From: Heterobasidion occidentale
Lineage: Eukaryota > Basidiomycota > Agaricomycetes > Russulales > Bondarzewiaceae
Assembly: GCA_039111635.1 (NCBI GenBank)
Contig: JBCAQO010000008.1
Span: 1,612,001 to 1,676,000, forward strand
DNA length: 64,000 bases
Direction: 5' to 3'
This document shows positions 1 to 11,740 of the stretch, piece after piece (within the stretch, counting starts at the first letter, position 1; each line of letters starts with the position of its first letter). The notes under the pieces were generated by a model that was given only the letters and a program-made list of their open reading frames with translations, was not told where the DNA came from and searched no databases. The position numbers and the translations under genes are program-made.

Positions 1-1
1 C

Positions 2-220
2 GGCAAGCACGACGACTGGGACAACGAGGGTGATCTGCTAGCGGGCTGGTACGCAAGCCGCGTCGTCGTCCGCACCGACGATCACAAGTCAAAGGTGCCC
101 TTCCGCCCCACCCCTGCGGCGTCTCCACTGGACATCGACGACCACCCTGCGTTCCGCACGCGCGGACGCAAGCCGTCGCGAGCTTACCCGCTGCGTCGTC
201 CTTCTACGCCTACGCATGAC
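2..220 (+). CDS. possible 3' part of a gene cut by the left edge
   Basis: Reading frame 2 is open from base 2 and stays open to 727. The first 70 or so codons have mixed, protein-like composition (WDNEGDLLAGWYASRVVVR near the start), while the frame after about base 225 turns into serine/leucine runs from a CT repeat. I infer that a coding segment enters from the left and ends, or is spliced, near base 220; no in-frame stop marks that end. I do not recognise the protein. It could equally be a chance open frame in GC-rich DNA. Confidence 0.25.
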
Positions 221-3200
221 CGGCCTTCGTGTCGCAGTCCTGTCTCTGTTTCTTCGTCTTCTCTGTCTCTCTCTCTCTCTAGATCTCTTCATGCTCTCTA
301 CCGCATCAAATGTCTATATGCAAGTATCCAAGTCCATATCCCCCACCCCTCCATATCTTCCATATTCGTGTCCACATCCAGCTCTTCCCGTCGCCTTCCC
401 CTTCTGTCCTTCTGCTTCTTCGTCTGCTTCCGTGCACGGCCTCGACCTGCCTCGCCCCACCTCGTCTTTTCTCGCCTTTGCAGTTTCCACCACGTTCTAG
501 GAGTTCGCCCTAAAAAAACGCGCTGTTCTCACATCCTCCTCATTCCCATCTTTTTATTCCCTTCACCTTCCTACCCCTACCCCACACATCGGCACCCCCT
601 CGCGCGCGCACAGTCCCGTCTCGATTCGATTTCGGCCCCCCACTTTTTCTTTCCGCATGCCTCACCTTCCCCCCTATCGCGCGTTCGCTCGTCCTTCGGC
701 TTCCCACCCCTGGCACGCTCCCAGTGACGCGACGCAGCTCACACACACACCCTCGTTACACTTTTCTTTCCTTCTTTGCTTCGTATCTGATCTCGATCTA
801 CGTACCGCCCTGCCCTGCCCTGCCCTGTGTCGGGGAGCTTGCTTCTTTGTTTCCGTTTGTTTTGCCTATTGCCGTGCTCGTCTTCCCACCGCCTTGTAGG
901 AATACGTTATTTGTACTATCTATACATACCACTCAGCCTCGACAGCGTCTCTTTACTCTCCTATATCTCTCTCTATCAGCACTCTCGCCGCCGCGCATAG
1001 CTCATCTATAGAAGGCCTCGAGCGTGTCCCAGCTTAGTCCCGTCCCGTCGTATATCTGGATCGTGATATTGTTCTTTCTTCGACAATAAACAATACGTTT
1101 GTCGAACGAATGCAGTGCACTGGATCGAGCGAGCGAGATCGACTTGTCGGTGGACGTGAGTTGAACCCGTAAGTTGTAAGAGTCGCGTCGACGGCGGCGA
1201 TTCTGATGCCCTTCGTCCGTTCGACGTCAAGAAAGTGACGTCTGCGAGGAGCGCTGCAGTGGTGGCGCGATGGCTGCAGGATCAGAACGGAAAGGATCAG
1301 AGGGACCAGAAATTCAAGAATCTAGAACGTCGAGACTCGAGGCGTGTGCCAGCCAGCCAGCCAGCCCTGCAGTGTGTGCACCTGCCTGGCAGCCCCCGTC
1401 GGGCAGCGTCGAGGGAGCCTCGATCAGAAAGCCCGGGCGCCACGCGTCGCCGGCACATTTCGAGCTCGCTCGCTCGCCCAACAGCTCCTTGCGGCACGGT
1501 CTGGCACGGTTCAGTCCGGTGCTCGAACGGTCAGGTCCACAGTCGGTCGGTCGGTCGTCCGCGCGATCGCTGTTTTGTGTCCGCAGAAGCAGCGGAGCTT
1601 GGCGGAGCGGGCGGAAGCAGCTGGGTGCAAACAAACGAAGGGCGAAAAGGAAGATTCAGATAGGTGCGCACGCATCGATATCTGGGCTGGGCGCGTGCGT
1701 GCGTGTTTCTTGGGACCTTGCGAAGTTCTCTGGACAAGGTTTGGCAAGGGAACGCGTCCGCGGCGGGGTGACGAGAAATCTTTTCGATGTGATACTGTAC
1801 TGTGCTTGCGTGCATGCGATGCCTATTCCTGGTCCTAATACGAGGACTGGCGTACGTGGAATGTTCTAAAGGGGCACATAAAATATAAGGCGACGAGTCG
1901 GCACATGCCAGTAGATGCCAGTGGTGATCGCCCAACAATGCACAGCGACGACAAAGGCTAGGACGTGGCTACATCACCATCATCAAGAAGAAGACGTCGA
2001 GCGAGAACGGCATCAGGCAGCATCACAATCGTTCATGTCACTGCAACAACAGCGGAGTCATGGGCGAGGGAAGGGAAGCGGCGGAGCGTGGGCATGTGTA
2101 CGACACCGAGGCCAACAGCTGGCAGCGTGGTCTGTGGACGTGTCACAGGACGTGTCAGACGTGCTTCGCCAACAGATTCGGATGGGGAGACCTGACGACA
2201 ACAACACCAACAACACCATCAACAACAAGAACAACGACATACGTTCGGGCCCCCTTTTCGCGACGAGGTGCTTTCTTTTCCTATTTCTGGCGCGGCACCG
2301 TGCTCTGGACCCTTCACCGCGGCTGTGCGCTCCCACCCTCCCTCGGTCTCCTTCCTGATGGGGTCTCCAGGCCTCGGGCGTACACACGACCACGTTACTT
2401 CGCGCGTTTGCATTCCCCGTCCGAGCGACGACGACCCCCTCGCGCACTGCGCAGCTGAGCACCCCCGCCGCCGCCGCCGCCGCCGCCCACGCGTGCATCT
2501 CCCACCCTCACTCATTCCGCCCAACTCCCGATCGACGACCCTCGCGCGCCCCCAAACGCCACAGAGTGACAAGCGCGACTCGCGCCCTGCGTTCTGCCCC
2601 CATCCCCAGTATGTACACACGCGTCCCTTCACCCCACCCCGCCTTCGCGAAGATCCAGACACGCGCGCCCTTCCCAACCCTGTCCCTTCCCTCCCTCGCG
2701 CCTTCTCTCGATCTTCTCATCGACGGTCACTGGACGCGTCTTCCCTCCCTTCGCGCTTCCCAGCCCCAGCCCCTCCGTCGCGTGCGTGGACCGCGCACTC
2801 GCCAAAATACCTCCCCTGCCCGCACACAGCCGGCCGACCGTCCATCCGTCCACCCGTCCACCGAAATCCACGTCGTCTGTGCGCACTTCGCTGCAATCTC
2901 TATTCAGTCCCGTTCTCCCATTCCCAGGTGGCCACGATCCCCCTCCAGCGCACCGGGTCCGCGCCCTCGCCCACGAAGCCCAGACGCGACCCAGACGCGG
3001 CGCGCTCGCTACAGTTCCCACTCGCTGAGCCCGAGCTCGCGCTCGAGCCTCCCGAGGCCACGCTGCGCGGCCAAGACACAGTAGTCCCGTCTGCTTCCCT
3101 GCGCGAGCCCCACGCACGCGCGACGCCCTGTCGACAAATTCAGGCCCCCCCCCTGGGCTCCCCTTCGCTCGATCTGATCCCGCGCGCTGACTCACCCCGC

Positions 3201-3323
3201 CTCGTCCTCTCGATCCGGTTCGACGCTCGCTCGCGACGCCCCTCCTGTTCTCCCCGAGTCAGACGCGCTCGCCCCTCCCGCGTGACTCGACTTGGTTCGG
3301 TTCGCACGCGCGAGGGTGGGTGA

Positions 3324-3345
3324 GAAGGAAGGAAGGAAGGAAGGA
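3324..3345. repeat. GGAA microsatellite
   Basis: Five or so tandem copies of the tetranucleotide GGAA, in the gene-free left region. Confidence 0.8.
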
Positions 3346-4275
3346 GGAGGTCTGAGCGTGCTGGAGATAAGCCTACCCCCGCTCGGTCCTCGCGAACCCC
3401 AGTCCGGCGCCCACACCCCCCGCCCCGGATACGTTCCCACCGCCAGACGCACAGAACCGCGCGCCGCCCCCCTGCTGCTCCCCGCTGCATGTCACGGTCG
3501 GTCAGGCTCCCTCTGTCCCGCAGTCCATCACCGTCGCTCCCTGGTGTCGGCCTGGGTAGCTCCCACTTTAACTCCTCCTCTCGGTCGCACTGTGCACGAG
3601 CCCTGATCACAGGTCTCTCCTCTGCACCTTCGCGAACCTGCGTTCGATGGGACCGATAGCGTTGCCACCTGAGCCACACCCCGTGCCCAGCACCGAACGA
3701 CACAAATACCACAGCATCTTCCCAAGCCAGACACACAAACAAGCGTGCACACGCCCGTTCCCTATTTTAGCCCCCTAAGCCTAGTTTCGCAGCCCGCCTG
3801 ATCACGTACACGATCACGACAACAAGGCGAGCCTATTCAGTTCCAAATATACGCGCGTCCCCAGAGCCCAGCGACGCCAGGTGACCGCCGCCGAAGCCCT
3901 CTTTCCGTCTCCGCATTTGCCCACGCCCGCTGCGCCTGCCTCCACGGTGCAGAGTACACCCCTCCATCATTCAACACAGAACGGAACGCCCTATCGTCGC
4001 GATCTGCGCCGCGCTGGTCGGTCGGTCAGCTGCGAGCACGGTTATGGGCGGGCCCGCACGCCGGTGCGATGTACGTCTGACTGGGCCCCTCGAGTTCTGA
4101 CTGTCGCTGAAATCTACCCCGGAGGGGCCCGAGAGCGGGGCGGGGCGAACGTGCGTGGAATCAAGCGAAGGATCGCTGAGACCTGCACGCCCGCCACCCG
4201 CCAGCCACGCGCGGGGACGATGCGCGGCGTGTGAAATCGCCGCGCGCGGGGCGATGTACGTGTACCGACCGCCAA

Positions 4276-4291
4276 GTACGTACGTACGTAC
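4276..4291. repeat. GTAC tetranucleotide repeat
   Basis: Four tandem GTAC units; the run is also a perfect palindrome because GTAC is self-complementary. Confidence 0.8.
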
Positions 4292-7200
4292 ACCGACGCG
4301 CCGTGTATGGATATGCGCAACGCGCCTGCAGACCACAGGACTGCGCGCTCGTCGATACGTCGCGCACCGGACGCATTTCGAAGCCCCGTTTCTGAACTGG
4401 GTGTCGCCAGAAGATCCGAGACGCGGTGCGTGACCGATCGTGTTCGCCCATACGCCCAGATCCGCCCTGCCCCGACGTGCCCCCGACTCGCAGCCTCACT
4501 CGTCCCGCCGGGTGCTGCTTCTCTTACTCTCTCTTCTCTTCCCTTCTCTTCTCTTTGCCTCTTCTCCGTCAATTGAATAGACGTCGAGCGAGACGTGACA
4601 AGCCAAACAGACAAGGGGGATCGTTGTTCGTATTTGTCACGTACGCGTACGCAGCCTGGGCCTGAAATCAATGAGGATGGCGTCCGGTGGTCCTCTCTAA
4701 CTCCATATCACCCCCTTGCCCCCGGGTTCCCCCCTGTAGTAATCACGCGCCTGGAGCCGGTGTCACCAGCAACGTTGAGGATGTACGTCTCACGTCGACG
4801 GGCCCCATTCAGTCAATATATAACATGTGCGCATTCATCCCCGAAGGCCATTCGTTCATGCCAGCCTTCGCCGTCCGTTACACCCGTTTTAATTCATTGC
4901 GGGAAGGGTCTACACGCTTCTACATGTTACATGCTCTCTGCCACATGTCGCGTTGTAGTCATTTAATTATGCTCCGTGGCGTCTACGCACAATGGATTCA
5001 GGCGCTCATTACTACCCATGAGGTCAAGATTATTCGAAAGCACATCTATTAAATAGTCACCGATGCCTCTCAAACCCTGAGGCGTCCTGCCATTGTTCAG
5101 CTGCTCTAATTGAGTTCTAATAATAGCGCAGCAACGCATCTACAGAGTGGAGCAACCTGCTTCCCTCCGCGTATAGCACCTGGTGCTAACCTTGCTGACC
5201 TGTCTCTCTCTCCCCATGAATCTCTCAGCCAAGTAATAATGATCAGGTGGATGCTGCCCTGTTTTCCGGAACCATCGCCCCCGCTAGTCCACGTACCGCA
5301 TACATTCACGCATGATGGCACGTTCTCCGCGATATTGCACGACGCCACCATCAGGAGGCCATCATACAACTGTCCTCTGACGACGTGAGTGCGACAGTCC
5401 CTCCGGACGGCGAGCTCGAACCTCGCGTGGCGCGCTCCCGAGCCTTCCCCCCGCACATTATCTTCTCGACTTCTCGTCGCGATCCAGTGCGCCCGGTGTC
5501 GACATCAGAAAGTCAGCAATTAACACGCAAAAGGCACCGACCGGGCGCCTCAGACGCCCCACCTCGCTCGCCCTTCCCGCACCTTCCTCATGCGCACTAG
5601 CGCGCTTTCGAGGTCCATCCTCGGTGGTCCCGCTCGCACCGACGCGCCGTTCCCGGAGTCCCTGATCTCTGTGCATTTACTTATCCCGCCCGGCGCTCGG
5701 GTCGCTTTGGTGCCGTGCGGACTGGCGAGGAGCTGCGACGACCCGCATCGCTCGCGCCGGACCGGAGCGCTCGCGCGACCAGGCACTCGTCCTCTCCTTC
5801 CCTTCCTCGCTCGTTGTCGATGCGGGGCCCGTAAATCATCCGATCGCGTGTCCTCCTCACAAAGTGGCGACGCCTCTCTGCAGCAGAGGCGCCCGTTCTC
5901 GGACATGCGTGGCTGTGAGCCGCCTAGATATAGCTAGTGACGGCGTCGAGGTGCTAGCGCTACACTGCCGCCCCAGCTCAACGGCACACGTGTTCGCGAT
6001 CCACGTTCCACGGCACCGACGGCGGCGGACCCCTCGGCTCGTGCGAGTCCGCCTCCCTCGCCTCCCCGCCCGACCCACTACAAATTCTGCACCAGCTAGG
6101 CCGCCCGACCCCCCGCACGAATGCTGCCATATGTGGAACGCGAGGTCTTGGTATGCGGTTTTTGGCAATCGCGCGACGGCTTGCGAGGACGACCCCCGAG
6201 CATGCCAAGATAGGCAGCAGGATCACAGGTGCTTGGAGTGTGATAGACTGCGATGCTTCCGCCCGCCCAAGCCGACCTCTGGGACCGTGTTCGTGATGCG
6301 AGCTGACTTTAAGCAGGTCTCTCTCTGTCCTGCTGCGACCCGCTGCGACGCGGCACAAACACCCGCGCCACCTTTGTTCCTGCCCGTAGCCTAAATCTCG
6401 AGCATCGGATCGTATGACTCGGTGGTGGTAGGATTAACCTGGATTCACACTTTTGATGGACCCGCAGACTTGGAGTGCGAGACCGCCTCAGCCTTCCGGC
6501 GGCACGATCTCCGAACTCGCCAGCGAAAATGAACACGACAGCACGCGAGATACGAGATAAGTGAGGACAGGTGGCGACGGGTCTCGGATGTATATTGATG
6601 CAAATGCTGCGTCCAAACTAAACGTCCTCCGCAAGAAACTCAGCGACTGGAAACCCGAGGGGAGCGCTTCAGCGAGGCACGCACGGGCTGCGCACGCCAA
6701 TCCAAACGTCTGTCAGAAATTCGGAAAAGTCAAGAAGCACGTCCCCGACCCGCACTCCCCGCCGCACTCTTTCCGACGCATTCTGCTAAGCTTTCAAAGG
6801 AATAGACTCACCGCCACACGAGTTTTGACGCGCTCCACGAATGCCTCGCAATGAGCGCGCGCACGTGTGGCCATTGGTATACATTCGCTCAGTACAACTC
6901 CATAGGCATGACGCAACTTGAGGGTGCACCCGTATTCGAGCCCGAAGCTCGACAATCATGACGGATGGGTTCCCGCTTGGATCTTCCAGTGTTTGACAGT
7001 CTAGTTTACAAGCTCGGGCGCTAGGGATGAGACCAAAATCATCCGCACACTTGGCGACGAGGGGCGGCTACTAAGCATTCTATGTCGGGCTCAAGGTCAA
7101 CCGAGCGTAGTGGCGCGGGCGCTCAAGTGCTGATGCTCTCACCCCATGCAGATGCAGCCCTGCACGCGCCCACGAGTCGTCGCCACCGTCGGCAAGGACG

Positions 7201-7759
7201 CTAATTGCTCAGGTCCGTAGATTGATAACTCGTCCATGGACTTCAGATCTCGAAAATTTCACCCATGAGAAGGGGATGCGGCGTGGATAGGAGAGCATGT
7301 GAACAAAAACAGTTATATCGTTCTTGAATTCACCTTTCACCTTCTAATCGAACGGTGACCACTTTGGAAGACGGTGGCCTAGGCCCACATCTGTCCACAT
7401 GCTGGTGGAGACGACACGACATCATCTCCTCTCGCTGAAAATCATGGAGACCGGTCAGGAGGAAAGGTGACTGGCTTGAAGGTTAAAAAGGAGACCATGA
7501 AGGCGCAAGCGCGGAAATTGTGCGGAATCGTTGCGACCCACGAGCGTCCATGGACATCAATGCCCATCGCTTGACGAGCCCCATGATAATAGTGGGACGC
7601 CCAGCAAGTCTGATTCCGCGCAACCGAGATCCTAATGCCCATCTGTACATATCCGCGTCGCACGCCCTCATACGTACTTGTAACCATGTCTATCTTCAGC
7701 AAGTCCAATGCGAGGAAGACTGTGCGCCTTGCAACACCCCAACCATGGCCGAATAACCA

Positions 7760-8585
7760 ATGTCGAGCACGGGCGAAATTTCGATCCCACGCACTTCCCC
7801 GCAAACAGCTCGAGATCACTGCGGGCGTCTGAGCCTTGCACAATCGAGGATGGCTGAGTTGGCTGCACTTACGGCACGCCTGCATAATCGGGCACGTTGG
7901 ATCCCCAGAATAGCGAAGCTATCCAATGTGATGAATTGTACGTGAAGAAACATCCTGTGGAGTTGCTAACTGGTGCGGAGAAGTCCTCAACGAAGGCGCT
8001 TTTGTGTATCGCGAGATTCGAGGTTTGTCAGACATAACGATGCATGTCAGCTGATCACAATAAGCCGCGCAACTGATGAGAGGACATGGCATGGACCTCG
8101 TAAACGAACCCTTAACCTCCGAACACCTTCTTTCGCCCCCCTTTCAATACCATCCATCAAGAAGCACCCAGGAACTCACAGAAGGCATGTCTCCAAGAAT
8201 TGATGAGTGATGGATGTGATTGTCCCTTGACCGTATTTGAGGGTGGGTTAAGGGCGATCCTGGTCAATTGTAAGCAAAGTTCGTAGCATTCTTCTTGTGT
8301 TGAACCCTGGCAAATGATTCGAAAAGAAGATTGTGAGTGTGTGAAACATATCGAGACATCAGTGCAATGACACGAACACATCTTCCAAAATTACCTTCGG
8401 AAAGCTCAAGCTCAAAGGTGCCATGTTTGCCGCACACAGAGGCGGTATACTGACTGTAAGCACTGCCATTGGAAGTAAAGCACAGTCATTGATAGGACAT
8501 TGCAGGACAGATGCAGCCTGTTGAACAACTGGAAAGGATGGCAGAAGATAACAAAACAGTTTCGCCTTTCTCACCACTTCGTTGA
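7760..8585 (+). CDS. unrecognised multi-exon protein
   Basis: Splicing joins several short frames into one protein-like reading. Exon 7760-7937 ends ...KLSNVMNF, exon 7984-8022 reads LNEGAFVYREIR, and exon 8065-8206 reads AQLMRGHGMDLVNEPL and onward. A later exon ending at 8455 carries FGKLKLKGAMFAAHRGGILT, and the last exon, 8496-8585, reads DIAGQMQPVEQLERMAEDN before a TGA. The donors gtacgt and gtaagc and a CTAAC branch-like site support this. The introns are very short, about 40-46 nt. The join between 8207 and about 8365 is unresolved, and the start is uncertain: ATGs at 7686 and 7850 are alternatives, and an extra intron may lie at 7855-7905. I do not recognise the family. The gene converges on SmB, with 144 bp between the stop codons. 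Confidence 0.5.
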
Positions 8586-8729
8586 TACACCTATGTACAA
8601 ACCTTGTCACGGCGAGATACTGGCGATGTCACCAATAGAGGAACCCGTGGCTACCAAAGCTGTCCCTCGAACGCTGTTTTGTCATGAGAACACGATAGCG
8701 ACTATCTAACATCAGACAATTTTTTTCGA

Positions 8730-9522
8730 CTATTGTGGAGGCTGCTGGAAGCTAATGACATGGCTGTGAGTACTCATTGTGCATGGCACGAGCTACACAA
8801 GGACTGACCCAGGAGGGGGCCCACCAAATCCAGGTGGAGGGAAAGGCAGATTCTGAGGGAAACCAGGGGGCCTGAAGCCGGGAGGAGCTCCGGGCATTCC
8901 TGGGGGTGCGAACGGCATTGGGGGGCGTTGGAGAGAAGGGGGTCCCACTGAAGATACGTATGGAAGACGATCAGCAGTCCTGATCGGCCACGATCATATA
9001 GAACGAGTGCAAGACTCACTAGGGGGCATCATGCCCATTCCACGACCTGCTGGCATACCACGACCAGGTCCAACGGGGAGCTGCACATGAAGCAAACGTG
9101 ACAAACATGAGTGGCGTTATTGTTTAAGGTTCAAGCGTCGAGCGCACCGCATTCTTCTTGTCCTCGTCCTGAACAGGAGGAGGGCCCTCTACGGTCAAAC
9201 TGACCACAGCTTCGCCGCGCAAAATCACGAGTCCGAGCGTACGCTTCACCTCTTGCTCCGGGCCTGCCTCTGTTTCGCCAGGCTTCTTCTTTGGCCTGAT
9301 GCGTCGGAATTCTTCGCATTCAGCCAAAACAAGGTTCATGTGTCGGTCAAACGCAAGCATCTGGCCTGTGAGCGCACGCCCATCGGTGATGGTGACTTTG
9401 AGCCTCCAGTTGATGAGGCTCAACATTTTACCGCCTTTTGATTTTGGGGGAGGCTACAGGATGAATAAACAGTATGTGAGAATGACGATCTTCGAAATCG
9501 ATGTGTCAAAAACACGCACCAT
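8730..9522 (-). CDS. SMB1: small nuclear ribonucleoprotein SmB/B'
   Basis: Core Sm protein of the spliceosomal U1, U2, U4 and U5 snRNPs, a member of the seven-membered Sm ring around snRNA. The Sm fold is seen directly: Sm1 as KVTITDGRALTGQMLAFDRHMN with E/F residues following, then Sm2 as GLVILRGEAVVSLTVEGPPP. This is followed by the PGRGMPAGRGMGM segment and a proline-rich tail with PPPG repeats, as in SmB proteins. Model: exon 1 is the initiator ATG alone (9520-9522), then exons 9453-9148, 9080-9020, 8947-8809 and 8751-8730, for 176 residues. The last splice is inferred from the PPPGFQQPPQ ending; without it the frame stops at 8793. It is divergent from the nitronate monooxygenase gene across 251 bp. 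Confidence 0.9.
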
Positions 9523-9773
9523 GATGGTCAAGCTGAACGATGTTGAGCACGTTTAGCAATGAGCAAACGAAAGTATACTAGCGACCAAACAGCCACAAAT
9601 ATGCCAGTGGCTGAAGCGCTGAAGCGCGAGTCAGCAGTTCCCCGCAGAGTCAGACTTATAATTGTCGGCCGAGAATGATGCCAGCTGCAGCTTGCAAGAG
9701 CGCTGCACAATCACAGGCATCGGATTTATCCTTAAAACACTTACGGTGAGACCCGTGTGCTTTCAAGACAATC

Positions 9774-11041
9774 ATGGCCGCTGTCAATACCCCGATCACC
9801 CGTCTCTTGGGTATCTATTAGCACCCTTGCTCCACTCATACTGTGTTCAAGGATCTTTACCAGGTATTCGCACCCCTATAGTGCTTGCCCCCATGGCGTT
9901 TGCCAGTGGAGGGGCATTAGCTAGCGAAGTCGCACTTGCTGGAGGCTTCGGATTCATAGGCTCAGGTTAGTCAAGGAAATGTATGCACTTTACCGAGCCT
10001 CACAACGCTCTTTCATCACACACAAGGCTATACTACTCTTGAAAAATTCAGGAGCCAGATAGCCCTAGCCAGATCCCTTTTGAACTTGCCTTCGGGTCCA
10101 CTCCCAATCGGAGCGGGCTTCCTCGGCTGGGTTCTCGATCGGCCAGAACTCAAGAGCGTCGAGATACTCCACGAGGCCCTCAATATCGGTGTGCGAGCGA
10201 TATGGCTCTCCTTCGGCAACGACCTAGGTCACTGGGTCGACGTCGTGCGGAGTCACGACCAGAAGGCAGGAAAGGAATCCAAGACTTTGATTTTCATCCA
10301 GGTCAACTCGGCCGAGCAAGCGCTGACCGCTGTGCGTGATTGGAAGGCTGACGTTCTGGTTGCTCAAGGTTGTCCCGCAGGACCACTTTCACTCGTTTCA
10401 ATTTTCTCACTGTGACTGCCGCACCTTTCACAGGCATCGAAGCGGGAGGACACGGCTCTGCTTCCGCTCCACCCCTTCTGACCCTCATCCCCTCAGTGCT
10501 GTCGGTGCTCCCACACCAAAACCCCCCACCGCTCCTGGCTGCCGGTGGAGTAATCAACGGCGCGCAATTGGCTGCTTGTATAGCCCTTGGTGCTGCTGGA
10601 GCAGTGTTGGGGACACGTTTTCTGTTCACACCCGAGAGCCAGTATTCGGATGCACAGAAGGCTGCCCTCATCGCTGCCAAGACCGGTGCTACGGCACGCA
10701 GCATGGTTTTCGACATTCTACGCAGTACCACCGGGTGGCCGGATGGTATAGACGGACGTGGTCTGCGTATACCGTCTGTTCAGGAGTTCGAAGAGAAGGT
10801 CAAAATAGAGGACATACAACGGCGCTTTGACGAGGGGGCTTCGAAGGGAGACCCTAAGTCCATGGTCATCTGGGCGGGCACGGGTGTCGGACTGATCGAC
10901 GAGATCAAGCCTGCGAAGGTGAGACTCGTCCTATTTGCTGTGTGGCAAGTCTGAACCATCGCCACCGGGGCTTAGGAAATCGTGGAAGAGTTGCACGCGA
11001 GCCTGATTGAACGGCTTCAGGCGGCTTCTTCCCTGGTCTAG
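9774..11041 (+). CDS. nitronate monooxygenase (2-nitropropane dioxygenase family)
   Basis: FMN-dependent oxidoreductase that oxidises nitronates such as propionate 3-nitronate; it belongs to the NMO/NPD family with a TIM barrel. Visible family marks are TPIVLAPMAFASGGALASEV at the N-terminus, then GFGFIGSGYTTLEKF, the substrate-site segment QGIEAGGHGSAS with its His, and the FMN phosphate loop AAGGVINGAQLAACIALGA followed by GAVLGTRFLFTPES. Five exons (9774-9810, 9864-9965, 10027-10368, 10434-10918, 10976-11041) add to 343 residues, the usual size. The substrate in this fungus cannot be told from sequence; detoxification of nitro compounds is the common role. It converges on pyruvate carboxylase. 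Confidence 0.9.
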
Positions 11042-11740
11042 GACCCATAAAGTTGTTCGAAGCATGACCTCACTTGTACTAGTAGCCCACGTCATCTGTT
11101 GTATCCCTTCTTGAGGTCCCAAAGCTATTTGCAAATCAACAACTTTACAGTTGTAGGCACGTTGTCCGCCGGAATAGTGTTGGGAAGCGTTTACTGGCTG
11201 GAATCTGCTGAACCTAGAGCTGCCACTGCCGTCACAGGGCGCTGTTCATGGGAAGCTTCTCCTATCCTATGATTACAAGCCAATCGAACTCGACGATAAG
11301 GCGGATTCAATAGAGTTCGTCGATGACGAGGTCTCAGGGTTGTCCTGCTGGGGATAGCACTTCGATACCTGCGCACATATTGGGCGACGCCTACATGAAT
11401 CTTGCCGTCTAATGACCTATGTAGTTTCTGCGATGGTACGATGATCTAGGATTGGCATTCGGATACTCTATCTACATCACCTGTTGAACACTGTGTTCTA
11501 ACCTTATGCTCATGAGGCGAGGGTCGGGAACGGAATCCGCTATCCAGGCATGAAGTGTTCCAGTCAAGCTTCGTACATGCACTTGGCAGGGAGAGCATGA
11601 AGCTATTATGCTTGACGGTCCAGACAGCTGCGCGTCATGAGATGATCACAGCTCATTGGATTCTATAATTACATCGTTGGCAATGTATTCATTACAAGTC
11701 TTCTCAATTCTATGCGATGCTCGCGCCTATCCTTCCAATT
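11042..11740. other. convergent intergenic region
   Basis: 699 bp between the stop codons of the nitronate monooxygenase and pyruvate carboxylase genes. It is AT-richer than the flanks. I see no supported gene and assume it holds both 3' ends. Confidence 0.5.

Larger units (their letters stand above)
221..7685. other. long GC-rich stretch without a convincing gene
   Basis: About 7.4 kb with no reading frame that I can tie to a protein family. The open frames present are rich in Arg, Ser and Pro on both strands, as expected from GC-rich non-coding DNA. The plus strand is strongly pyrimidine-rich at 225-900 and again at 4500-4570, which in fungi often marks sequence upstream of transcription starts. 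Microsatellites occur throughout: a CT run near 255-290, CAGC near 1348, ACA/ACC triplets near 2198-2240, CCG at 2465-2487, GGAA at 3324-3345 and GTAC at 4276-4291. A short frame at 5300-5600 looks partly protein-like but has no supported start or end. Possible contents are a large regulatory region, long untranslated leaders or a non-coding RNA. Confidence 0.5.

Noticed and set aside
1270..1869. 199-residue plus-strand frame and overlapping minus-strand frames
   Set aside because: Several frames are open at once over GC-rich simple repeats (CAGC, CGGT); no family similarity and no splice logic.
2268..3323. 351-residue plus-strand open frame
   Set aside because: Pro/Ser/Arg-rich throughout, open together with overlapping frames on both strands, no domain and no codon pattern; a product of C-rich composition.
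7442..7885. 147-residue minus-strand frame
   Set aside because: It overlaps the spliced plus-strand gene, which has better splice signals and composition; no domain seen in the minus-strand reading.
8157..8610. Minus-strand frames resembling exons downstream of SmB
   Set aside because: No consistent frame could be joined; the plus-strand reading of the same DNA (FGKLKLKGAMFAAHRGG, DIAGQMQPVEQLERM) is better and ends in a stop with correct splicing.
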